DNA from: DATCKG01 sp036562385
Lineage (GTDB): Bacteria; Bacillota; Sulfobacillia; Symbiobacteriales; Symbiobacteriaceae
Assembly: GCA_036562385.1 (NCBI GenBank)
Contig: DATCKG010000051.1
Span: 1-19,314, forward strand
Direction: 5' to 3'
Length of the DNA: 19,314 bases
Below the pieces are notes generated by a model. That model was not told where the DNA came from. It saw nothing but the letters and a program-made list of their open reading frames with translations, and searched no databases. The position numbers and the translations under genes are program-made. Of this stretch, positions 13,370-19,314 are shown piece by piece. Within the stretch, counting starts at the first letter, position 1, and each line of letters opens with the position of its first letter.

Positions 13370-14341
13370 CTAATCGGCTGCCTCCTCCACCGGGGAAGGA
13401 GTGCCGTAGAGAAAGTACTCGGCGGGAAGCGGAGAGCCGTACCAGATAACGGCCGGATCCAGTTCCTTCTCGGTCCAGACGATGGGTTTCCAGTCGGGGT
13501 CAAAGATCAGGTAGCCGGTATCGCCGAAGAGCTCCACCCGGTTGCCGCCCGGCTCGTAGACGTACATGAAGTAGGCCTGGCTGACGCCGTGCTTGCCGGG
13601 TCCCGCCTCGATCTTGATCCCGTTTTCGACCAGCAGGTCCGCGATGTCGGACAGGTGCTGCGGGACGCCGTACCAGTAGGCAATATGGTGCAGCCTGCCG
13701 CCCACGCCCCGTCCATCCCGCATCACGGCGATCTCGTGGACCAGGGGGCTGACGCTGAGCCACGCGCCCACTTCCTGACCGTTGTTCAGGATAATCTGCT
13801 CCCGGAGGCGGAAGCCCAATTTGTCCATCAAGAACTCCCGGTTGGGAGTGGGGTTCTTGCAGAGCAGGTTGACGTGGTCAAGGCGGCGGACCGGGACACC
13901 CCGCAGGGGTTTTTTCTGCGGGCGGCTCTTGAGGGCCGACCGTTTCTCAGACGGGGCCTCGTAGTACTCGACCTCCCACAGAATCTCCATGTTGTGGCCC
14001 TCAGGGGTGGTGAACTGGTAGGCCGGGCCATGACCCAGGTCCCCTTCGATCCAGCCCTTGCCCAGTCCGGCGGCTTCGATGGCTGCAACCCGGCGCTCCA
14101 GCGCCTGGGGAGAGGACGCACGCCACGCGACATGGCCCAACCCCGGCTGATTCCGCTCCGTGATCTTGAGAGTGTGGTGGTAGAAGTCCTCGTAAGCCCG
14201 CAGATAGACCGACTGGCCCTCCCGCTTGGTCTCTTCAAGGCCCAACAGTTCCTTGAAGAACCAAAGGGTCTCGTCTGGCTTGGGAGTGTAGATCTCCACA
14301 TGAGCCAACTGGGCCACGTCAAAAATGGGCTCCTTCACCAT
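13370..14341 (-). CDS. Extradiol ring-cleavage dioxygenase (catechol 2,3-dioxygenase type)
   Basis: This 323-residue type I extradiol dioxygenase of the vicinal-oxygen-chelate fold opens catechol next to its hydroxyls to give 2-hydroxymuconic semialdehyde. Two domains are visible (about 10-130 and 150-285). The C-terminal one carries the Fe(II) ligands: H156 in RRLDHVNLL, a histidine of RLHHIAYW (H218 or H219) and E270 in GGNRVELFG. The N-terminus (EPIFDVAQLAHVE) resembles what I recall of catechol 2,3-dioxygenases of thermophilic Bacillales. ATG 14341 follows GGGAGGAG by 6-7 bases, so the longer frame from 14362 is not needed. It lies 30 bases after the hydroxylase gene and ends its unit at a bidirectional terminator. 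Substrate catechol is inferred from the downstream muconic semialdehyde genes; homoprotocatechuate is less likely. Confidence 0.87.
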   Translation of the reverse strand: MVKEPIFDVAQLAHVEIYTPKPDETLWFFKELLGLEETKREGQSVYLRAYEDFYHHTLKITERNQPGLGHVAWRASSPQALERRVAAIEAAGLGKGWIEGDLGHGPAYQFTTPEGHNMEILWEVEYYEAPSEKRSALKSRPQKKPLRGVPVRRLDHVNLLCKNPTPNREFLMDKLGFRLREQIILNNGQEVGAWLSVSPLVHEIAVMRDGRGVGGRLHHIAYWYGVPQHLSDIADLLVENGIKIEAGPGKHGVSQAYFMYVYEPGGNRVELFGDTGYLIFDPDWKPIVWTEKELDPAVIWYGSPLPAEYFLYGTPSPVEEAAD

Positions 14342-14371
14342 CACCAACTCCTCCCTTCCCAACGTGCGGAA

Positions 14372-15949
14372 CTAATCACCTGCCTGCCGCAGCGCGCTTT
14401 CCCGCCCGCGGCCCAGGTGAATGTTGATGTCCTCCGGGTTGATCAGATCGGGCGCCTTCCAGCCATCCAGGTCGTACTCCGCCATGCACTGCTCGGCAAA
14501 CCCGATGTAGCGCGCGGCCGCGCCGTTCGCGATGGCGTCCTGGAGCACCTCCAACCGGATGTTCTCGTGGTTTCCGGCGTAATTCCGCTCGTACAGCTCA
14601 TGGCGGCCGCCGAACTCCGAGCCCACGGCGTCCCACAGCAGCTTCATGAGCTTGACCCGCTCCACGGCATCGTACCCGTTGGAGCCTCGCACGTACTTGT
14701 CCAGATACGGGCGGATCTCCGGCGTCTTGAAATCCACCGCGTGGGAGTTCAGGTACACCAGGGCGCTGCCCAGGGTCTGCTGGATGATTTCCTTCACGCG
14801 CGGGTAGGCAACCGTGGCAAAGACCCGGTAGGCATGGCAGTACTCCATGTTGGGAAGAACCGCTCCGCCAACCCAGGGCATCGGGTTCCGGGCCATGGCT
14901 TCGGACAGGCCCCAGATCAGGTTCCGCCACGCGAGCACTTCACCCACCTGGACCTGCACGCCCCGGAAGTCCTTGACGCCGGTGGCCTCCACCCCCTTGA
15001 GCAGCAGTCCCGCCAGGAAGTCCAGCTTAACAGCCAGGCGGGTGCAGCCATGGAAGGTAAACCGGGGCACAAACCCGGACTTAAACAGGAACTCGTTGGC
15101 CTTTTCCACATCGCCGTAGAGGAACACATTCTCCCACGGCACCAGCACCTTGTCGAAAATCAGAATCGCGTCATTCTCGTCCAGCCGGCTGGAGAGCGGG
15201 TAGTCGAAGGGGCTTCCCATGGCTTCTGCCGCCATCTGGTACGAAGCCCGGGAGATCAGCTTCACGCCCTGCGCGTTCATGGGGACGATGAAGATCAGTG
15301 CAAACTCCTTTTTCCGGATCGGCAGCGGGCCGTAGTGGGCGATGAAATTGTAGTGGCTCAGGACTGAACCGGTGGCCACCACCTTGGCACCGCTGACAAT
15401 CAGTCCGGCGTCGGTCTCCTTCTCCACATGCACAAAGACGTCGGCCACCTCGTCGGGCGCCTTGTTGCGGTCCACCGGCGGGTTGACGATGGCGTGGTTG
15501 AGGAAGAGGACCTTCTCCTGCGTCTCCTTGTACCACCGGCGGGCGTTGTCCTGATAAGGCGCATAGAACTCCGCGTTGGCGCCCAGGGTGCCCAGGAACG
15601 AAGCCTTGTAGTCCGGGCTCCGGCCCATCCAGCCGTAGGAGATCCGCGCCCAGGCTGCAATGGCGTCGCGGGCCGCCACGAGCTCCTCAGCGCTCCTGGG
15701 TACCCGGAAGAACCGGTGCGTGTACCCCCCGGAACCGGTGTCGGTTTCCACGGTGAGGACGTCCCGGGTTTTGGGGTCGTGCAGGCTGTCGTACATGCGG
15801 GCAATCATCCTGGCCGCATTCCGAAAAGCAGGATGAGCGGTGACATCCTTGACCCGCTCCCCGTAGATCCAGACCTCACGGCCGTCCCGAATGGACTCCA
15901 GATACTCCGCGCCGTTAAGGGGTCTGGTGACGCCTGCGCGCTCGCTCAC
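14372..15949 (-). CDS. FADH2-dependent aromatic hydroxylase, HpaB/PheA1 family (large component)
   Basis: This 525-residue protein of the 4-hydroxyphenylacetate 3-monooxygenase family uses reduced FAD supplied by a separate reductase to hydroxylate a phenol ortho to its OH. Family features are LNGAEYLESIRDGREVWIYG at the start, WARISYGWMGRSPDYKA, a central LNHAIVNPPVDRNK, SPFDYPLSSRLDENDA, and C-terminal GSEFGGRHELYERNYAGNHE. Length matches the family. GTG 15949 is 8 bases from GGGAGG. It precedes the extradiol dioxygenase, and the downstream genes all belong to a catechol route, not the homoprotocatechuate route. Phenol 2-hydroxylase (as in PheA1 of thermophilic bacilli) therefore fits better than 4-hydroxyphenylacetate hydroxylase. 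The required flavin reductase gene (HpaC/PheA2 type) is not in the window. Confidence 0.88.
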   Translation of the reverse strand: MSERAGVTRPLNGAEYLESIRDGREVWIYGERVKDVTAHPAFRNAARMIARMYDSLHDPKTRDVLTVETDTGSGGYTHRFFRVPRSAEELVAARDAIAAWARISYGWMGRSPDYKASFLGTLGANAEFYAPYQDNARRWYKETQEKVLFLNHAIVNPPVDRNKAPDEVADVFVHVEKETDAGLIVSGAKVVATGSVLSHYNFIAHYGPLPIRKKEFALIFIVPMNAQGVKLISRASYQMAAEAMGSPFDYPLSSRLDENDAILIFDKVLVPWENVFLYGDVEKANEFLFKSGFVPRFTFHGCTRLAVKLDFLAGLLLKGVEATGVKDFRGVQVQVGEVLAWRNLIWGLSEAMARNPMPWVGGAVLPNMEYCHAYRVFATVAYPRVKEIIQQTLGSALVYLNSHAVDFKTPEIRPYLDKYVRGSNGYDAVERVKLMKLLWDAVGSEFGGRHELYERNYAGNHENIRLEVLQDAIANGAAARYIGFAEQCMAEYDLDGWKAPDLINPEDINIHLGRGRESALRQAGD

Positions 15950-16007
15950 CTCTCCGCCCTCCCATCACCGTCTTTTATGGAAGCGGTGCCGGAGCCGGAA
16001 AACGTGG

Positions 16008-17027
16008 TCAGCCCCGGTCAGACCCGGAAGACTGCCGTGCCAGATCCAACGCCACGTCCAGGATCCAGTCCTCCTGGCCCGCCACCGCTTGCCTCCTTCC
16101 CAGTTCCACGAGAATCTCCCGCGGATCGACTCCATACCGTTCCCCCGCCCGCTTGGCGTGCAGGAGGAACGTGGAGTAGACGCCGGCATACCCGATGGTC
16201 AGGGAATCCCTGTCCGGTAGCGGCTGGTACGGCATCAAGGGGGCCACAACGAACTCGGCCGCGTCCATGAGGCCGAACACGTCCAGCCCCGGGTTCAGGC
16301 CCATCTTGTCCAGCACCGCGGCCAGCACTTCCGTCGGGGCGTTGCCGGCGCCCGCCCCCAGCCCCCGGAGGCAGCCGTCCACCTGGTCCGCCCCGGCCTC
16401 CAGCGCGGCCAGCGTGTTGCCAATGGCCAGCCCCAGGTTGTTGTGGGCATGGAATCCCACCTGTATCTGCAGCGCTTCCTTGAGCGCTTTTACCCGTTCA
16501 TAGGCATCCCTGGGGAGCATGGCTCCTGCCGAATCGACCACATAGACACAGTCCGCGCCGTAACTCTGCATCAGCAGCGCCTGCTCCACCAGGACCTCAG
16601 GGGATCGCATGTGCGCCATCATCAGGAAACCGACGGCCTCCAGCCCCATCTCCTTGGCCATGGCGAAGTGCTGCTGGGAGACGTCGGCTTCCGTACACTG
16701 GGTGGCAATCCGCACCACCTGAAGCCCGCGTGCTACGGCTTCCTTCAGTTCCTTCCGGGTCCCCACCCCCGGCAGGAGCAGGGCCGCAATCCGGGCCCTC
16801 TGGGCGGTTTCGGCGGCCTCGGCGATCAGATCCAGTTCGTCCGTGCGGGAGAATCCGTACTGGATGGAGGATCCGCCCAGTCCATCCCCGTGGGTGACCT
16901 CGATCACGGGAACGCCCGCCCGATCCAGCGCCTGCACCACGGCCCGGACCTGTTCCCGGGTGAACTGGTGCCGGAGGGCATGGGAGCCGTCCCGCAGGGT
17001 TGTGTCGGTAATGCGCGGCGGCCTCAC
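16008..17027 (-). CDS. 4-hydroxy-2-oxovalerate aldolase
   Basis: This class II, metal-dependent aldolase of the DmpG/HMGL family splits 4-hydroxy-2-oxovalerate into pyruvate and acetaldehyde and usually channels the aldehyde to a bound acylating dehydrogenase. The 339-residue protein has the TIM-barrel start DTTLRDGSHALRHQF (R12, metal ligand D13, H16), ligands H193 and H195 in GFHAHNNLG, GLGAGAGNAPTEVL, and a C-terminal helical communication domain. The GTG start overlaps the dehydrogenase stop as GTGA, matching the physical complex of the two enzymes. Ribosome binding site GGGGGTGG lies upstream. The hydroxylase gene begins 58 bases after its stop. Confidence 0.94.
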   Translation of the reverse strand: MRPPRITDTTLRDGSHALRHQFTREQVRAVVQALDRAGVPVIEVTHGDGLGGSSIQYGFSRTDELDLIAEAAETAQRARIAALLLPGVGTRKELKEAVARGLQVVRIATQCTEADVSQQHFAMAKEMGLEAVGFLMMAHMRSPEVLVEQALLMQSYGADCVYVVDSAGAMLPRDAYERVKALKEALQIQVGFHAHNNLGLAIGNTLAALEAGADQVDGCLRGLGAGAGNAPTEVLAAVLDKMGLNPGLDVFGLMDAAEFVVAPLMPYQPLPDRDSLTIGYAGVYSTFLLHAKRAGERYGVDPREILVELGRRQAVAGQEDWILDVALDLARQSSGSDRG

Positions 17028-17956
17028 GCAACCACCCCCTGAATGCCGAGCAGATGCTGAGCAAACAGCTCCCCGACCCGCCGGGCCGAAGCCGTCATGA
17101 TGTCCAGATTCCCGGAGTAAGGAGGCAGGAAGTCACCGGCACCCTCCACCTCCAGGAGCATGGTGATCACGGTCTTCGCTCCCCACGGGGTATCCCGCCG
17201 ATCGAACACCACGGGTTTGAGCCGGTACCCCGGCACGTAGCGCTGCACATCGGCCACCATGCGTTCCACTGAGTCCCGGATCGCGCCTTCATCGACCTCA
17301 TCGGCCTCGGGAACCACATAAATGGTGTTGCGCATCAGGATCGGCGGGTCGGCCGGATTCAGGATGATAATGGCCTTTCCTTTTCGGGCCCCGCCGATGG
17401 CCTCCAGGCCGTGGGCCGTGGTAAAGGTAAACTCATCGATGTTTTGCCGCGTGCCGGGACCAGCCGACACGCTGGCGACGGTGGAGACAGTTTCCGCATA
17501 CAGCACCGGCGTCACACGGCTTACCGCGTAGACCAAGGGGATCGTGGCCTGACCGCCGCAGGTGATCAGGTTCACGTTCGACTCGTCCAAATGACGGCCC
17601 AGATTGACAGGCGGAACCACGTAGGGCCCCTGGGCAGCAGGGGTCAGGTCCACGGCAATCTTCCCCGCTTCCCGGAGCAGCCTGGCATGCCGCACGTGGG
17701 CCTTGGCACTGGTGGCATCAAACACGATCCGGATGTCCGGGTCCTCCAGAATGGCCTCGATACCGGCGGTACTGGTGGGGATGCCCAGGGATTTTGCACG
17801 GGCGAGGCCCTCGGACGCAGGATCGATTCCGGCTACCATGGCCAGTTCCATGTGTCCAGGCTCCCGGAGGAGCTTGTACATCAGGTCGGTGCCGATGTTA
17901 CCGGAGCCGAGAATGGCCACCTTCACCCTTGCAGGGCCGGCACCGTTCTGGTTCAT
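17024..17956 (-). CDS. Acetaldehyde dehydrogenase (acylating)
   Basis: This 310-residue DmpF/MhpF-family enzyme converts acetaldehyde, NAD and CoA into acetyl-CoA, the last step of the meta pathway. It has the Rossmann motif AILGSGNIGTDL (about 14-25), catalytic C133 in LITCGGQATIPL, VSTVASVSAGPGTRQNID, and GARKGKAIIILNPADPP. ATG 17956 follows AAGGGGGCG by about 6 bases. It is first in the upper transcription unit and is joined to the aldolase by a 4-base overlap. The region upstream holds a predicted promoter and several inverted repeats suited to control by the IclR-family regulator encoded just beyond. Confidence 0.95.
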   Translation of the reverse strand: MNQNGAGPARVKVAILGSGNIGTDLMYKLLREPGHMELAMVAGIDPASEGLARAKSLGIPTSTAGIEAILEDPDIRIVFDATSAKAHVRHARLLREAGKIAVDLTPAAQGPYVVPPVNLGRHLDESNVNLITCGGQATIPLVYAVSRVTPVLYAETVSTVASVSAGPGTRQNIDEFTFTTAHGLEAIGGARKGKAIIILNPADPPILMRNTIYVVPEADEVDEGAIRDSVERMVADVQRYVPGYRLKPVVFDRRDTPWGAKTVITMLLEVEGAGDFLPPYSGNLDIMTASARRVGELFAQHLLGIQGVVA

Positions 17957-17997
17957 GCAGACGCCCCCTTATGCTTCCGGTTCTTCCCCTGGAAAAC

Positions 17998-18080
17998 GGT
18001 TGGCGGTTGCTTGGACCCACGATGTCGACTCGTGATTCCGGCAAGTATGTTCGTTCTGAATCATACGCCAACCGCCAGCC
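17998..18080. repeat. Long-spaced inverted repeat in the promoter region
   Basis: GGTTGGCGGTTG (17998-18009) and CAACCGCCAGCC (18069-18080) are complementary at 11 of 12 positions and bracket the predicted promoter, separated by 59 bases. Between them CACGA (18018-18022) and TCGTG (18030-18034) form a smaller hairpin. These could be paired operator half-sites for DNA looping or a structured leader. Confidence 0.4.
18044..18071 (-). promoter_or_regulatory. Predicted promoter and operator of the upper catabolic unit
   Basis: On the minus strand TTGGCG (18071-18066) and CATACT (18049-18044) are spaced by 16 bases, about 90 bases upstream of the acetaldehyde dehydrogenase ATG. An inverted repeat GTATG-N12-CATAC (18045-18066) fills the space between the two hexamers, where a bound regulator would interfere with or reposition polymerase. 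Consensus match is moderate. Confidence 0.42.
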
Positions 18081-18095
18081 TGAAAAAAGCTTCCA

Positions 18096-18112
18096 GTTCG
18101 GGTATGCTGAAC
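18096..18112. promoter_or_regulatory. GTTC-N9-GAAC motif near the upper unit promoter
   Basis: GTTC (18096-18099) and GAAC (18109-18112) are spaced by 9 bases, 25 bases upstream of the predicted -35 of the upper catabolic unit. The arrangement is identical to the one at 13043-13059. Candidate IclR-family binding site. Confidence 0.35.
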
Positions 18113-18129
18113 GGCCGTGCGCTTCTGCA

Positions 18130-18172
18130 CCGACAAGAAGGCTCCATCCCGAAGTCTGGTCGGGATGGAGCC
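18130..18172 (-). terminator. Intrinsic terminator of the IclR-family gene
   Basis: GGCTCCATCCCGA (18140-18152) and TCGGGATGGAGCC (18160-18172) form a perfect 13-bp stem with a 7-base loop. On the minus strand it is followed by TTCTTGTC. It lies 31 bases after the regulator stop and separates that gene from the catabolic unit. Confidence 0.8.
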
Positions 18173-18203
18173 GTACTGTGTTTGCGCGTGCTTGGGTCTG
18201 CAG

Positions 18204-18959
18204 TCAGGGGGAACCGTCGTATCCGATGCTTTCCGAGACCTCTAGGGCAGCCCTCAGAATCTCCCTTTGGAATTGATCCCGGCCCTGGTGAAACCGGCAA
18301 CCGGGCACGGACAGGCTGATGGCTGCTACCGTCTGACCTGCGCCCTCCACCACCGGGGCTGCAACAGACCAGTACTCCGGTGCGGATGCTTCCTGTTCCC
18401 AAGCGAAGCCACTTTCCCGGATCTGCTCCAGTTCCGCCTTCAGTCGCTCCCGGTCGACCATGACCCAATCCGGCAGCCCGTGGGGACCAGGTTGCGTGAG
18501 GAGATGCTCCACCTCCTCCCATGGCCGGCCGGCCAGCAGCACCTTTCGGGCGGCGCTCAAGTGGGCCGGCGCCCGGGCGCCGGCGGACCACGGCGCCCTT
18601 CGTGCCCCTCGGCTTCCTTCTATCTTCTCGATGCAGATCACCTGCAGCCCGTCCAGCACCGCCAGCAGGACCGTCTCCCCGTAGCGATCCGCCAGCCGCT
18701 GCATCACCGGAACGGCTTCCCGGCGAAACTCCGTGGTCTCCACGAGGAGGAAACCCAGGTCCAGGAGGCGCCATCCCAGCCGATACCGGTTCCCGGAGGT
18801 CCGCCGGAGCAGCCCGATCTGGACGAGGCTGTTCATCAGGGCATGGGCCGTAGACTTGGGAATCCCCAGGGCGCCGGCCACCTCCGTCACCCCCAGTTCC
18901 GGTTGGTCCCGGGTGAAGAGCCCGATTACATCACCCGCCTTCTTCACCGTCCCCAGCAT
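18204..18959 (-). CDS. IclR-family transcriptional regulator
   Basis: This 251-residue protein has an N-terminal winged helix-turn-helix (about 5-65: LGVTEVAGALGIPKSTAHAL, then GLLRRTSGNRYRLGWRLLDLG) and a C-terminal IclR effector domain (about 75-245) with ETVLLAVLDGLQVICIEKIE and a terminal ISLSVPG segment. IclR regulators often control aromatic catabolism (PcaU, PobR, MhpR), and this one stands directly upstream of the meta-cleavage genes in the same direction, so it is their likely regulator. Whether it activates or represses cannot be read. ATG 18959 follows GGAGG by 7 bases. It has its own terminator, so it is transcribed separately. The stretch KIEGSRGARRAPWSAGARAP includes an Arg/Ala-rich loop that may be specific to this protein. 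Confidence 0.92.
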   Translation of the reverse strand: MLGTVKKAGDVIGLFTRDQPELGVTEVAGALGIPKSTAHALMNSLVQIGLLRRTSGNRYRLGWRLLDLGFLLVETTEFRREAVPVMQRLADRYGETVLLAVLDGLQVICIEKIEGSRGARRAPWSAGARAPAHLSAARKVLLAGRPWEEVEHLLTQPGPHGLPDWVMVDRERLKAELEQIRESGFAWEQEASAPEYWSVAAPVVEGAGQTVAAISLSVPGCRFHQGRDQFQREILRAALEVSESIGYDGSP

Positions 18960-19044
18960 ACGGATTCCTCCATTTCCGAGGCCCCGCGAGCTTGTCCCGG
19001 TGGGATCGGCGGCGTGAGGAACCTCCGCCCCCTCTTTTTGCTGC

Positions 19045-19098
19045 CATCCAATAGGGTCTACATCCCCTATTTGGAATCATCTACCTCTTAATTGGATG
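19045..19098. repeat. Nested inverted repeats upstream of the IclR-family gene
   Basis: CATCCAAT (19045-19052) is perfectly complementary to ATTGGATG (19091-19098). Nested inside, ATAGGG (19051-19056) pairs with CCCTAT (19065-19070). They lie 86-139 bases upstream of the regulator ATG in an AT-richer stretch and may be its autoregulatory operators. The rest of the roughly 285 bases between the regulator start and the TPP riboswitch shows no credible gene. Confidence 0.4.
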
Positions 19099-19205
19099 AA
19101 AGGTCGCTGTTTTCCTCCCTTGCAGACGTAAAGAAATAAAATGATGTCATCTGGCCCCCGCAGTATCGTCTGGCAGTACAGACAAAACCGTAGAAGGAAA
19201 TATGC

Positions 19206-19233
19206 TTGTATCGTCGAATTTCTCTGTTAAAGT
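19206..19233 (+). promoter_or_regulatory. Predicted promoter of the TPP riboswitch transcript
   Basis: TTGTAT (19206-19211) and TAAAGT (19228-19233) are spaced by 16 bases, with TG one base before the -10. The start point would be near 19240, just before the riboswitch P1 stem. Confidence 0.45.
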
Positions 19234-19242
19234 GCATACCAA

Positions 19243-19314
19243 CAGGCGCTAGGGGTGCCCACACCGCCGTGGTCGTGGGCTGAGAACCGGCAAGTGGCCG
19301 GTACCCTCATCACC
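19243..19314 (+). ncRNA. TPP (thiamine pyrophosphate) riboswitch, 5' part, cut by the window end
   Basis: The THI-box landmarks appear in order and at usual spacing: GGGGTGCC (19252-19259), a variable hairpin, CTGAGA (19280-19285), an ACCGG...CCGGT hairpin, and ACCCTCATCACC (19303-19314), where ACCCTTxGAACCTGAT is expected. The 3' half and the controlled gene lie outside, so a thiamine biosynthesis or transport gene should follow on the plus strand. Confidence 0.9.

Noticed and set aside
13319..15367. 682-codon plus-strand open frame
   Set aside because: It lies antisense to the dioxygenase and hydroxylase genes, which have complete motifs. Its translation has no recognisable domain. Long antisense frames are expected at this GC content.
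18061..18774. 237-codon minus-strand frame overlapping the IclR gene
   Set aside because: It is out of frame with the well-supported regulator and runs through its terminator; no domain was recognised.
1..19314. Insertion sequences, CRISPR arrays, tRNA or rRNA genes, attachment sites
   Set aside because: No transposase, terminal-repeat pairs, regularly spaced direct repeats or RNA gene cores were seen on either strand; the cluster looks like stable chromosome.

Overview
The window is high-GC DNA that looks like a thermophilic or high-GC Firmicute (Symbiobacterium-like). This placement is inference. It rests on a BceRS-BceAB-type module, a ribD-ribE-ribBA-ribH operon behind an FMN riboswitch, strong GGAGG ribosome binding sites, frequent GTG/TTG starts, and dioxygenase and monooxygenase genes resembling those of thermophilic Bacillales phenol degraders.

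Layout. (1) 1-108, minus: N-terminus of a LacI-family repressor running off the edge, with a palindromic operator just upstream. (2) 291-4919, plus: response regulator, short intramembrane-sensing histidine kinase, ABC ATPase and large ABC permease, i.e. a BceRSAB-type antimicrobial-peptide sensing and resistance module. A TGACA-N4-TGTAA box at the kinase stop codon probably controls the transporter genes. (3) 4930-8870, plus: promoter, FMN riboswitch, attenuator hairpin, then ribD, ribE, ribBA and ribH and a strong terminator: the complete riboflavin branch from GTP and ribulose-5-phosphate, apart from the phosphatase step. (4) 8948-9514, minus: a DUF4256-type protein of unknown role.

(5) 9697-18959, mostly minus: an aromatic meta-cleavage cluster. 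From upstream to downstream it holds an IclR-family regulator, acylating acetaldehyde dehydrogenase, 4-hydroxy-2-oxovalerate aldolase, an HpaB/PheA1-type flavin-dependent aromatic hydroxylase and an extradiol dioxygenase. A convergent terminator zone and a plus-strand tautomerase gene follow. A second minus-strand unit encodes a 4-oxalocrotonate tautomerase-like protein, 4-oxalocrotonate decarboxylase, 2-hydroxymuconic semialdehyde dehydrogenase and 2-oxopent-4-enoate hydratase. Together these would take a phenol through catechol, 2-hydroxymuconic semialdehyde, 2-hydroxymuconate, oxalocrotonate and oxopentenoate to pyruvate plus acetyl-CoA (the oxalocrotonate branch). The flavin reductase partner of the hydroxylase and the hydrolytic branch enzyme are not in the window. 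(6) 19206-19314, plus: a promoter and the first part of a TPP riboswitch whose gene lies outside.

The most unusual part is the middle of the catabolic cluster. The operon-encoded tautomerase keeps its Arg11, Arg39 and aromatic-50 positions but has Leu where the catalytic Pro1 should be. A separate small tautomerase that does carry Pro1 is encoded nearby on the opposite strand, with an IclR-like start fragment between them and a GTTC-N9-GAAC motif shared with the upstream promoter region.
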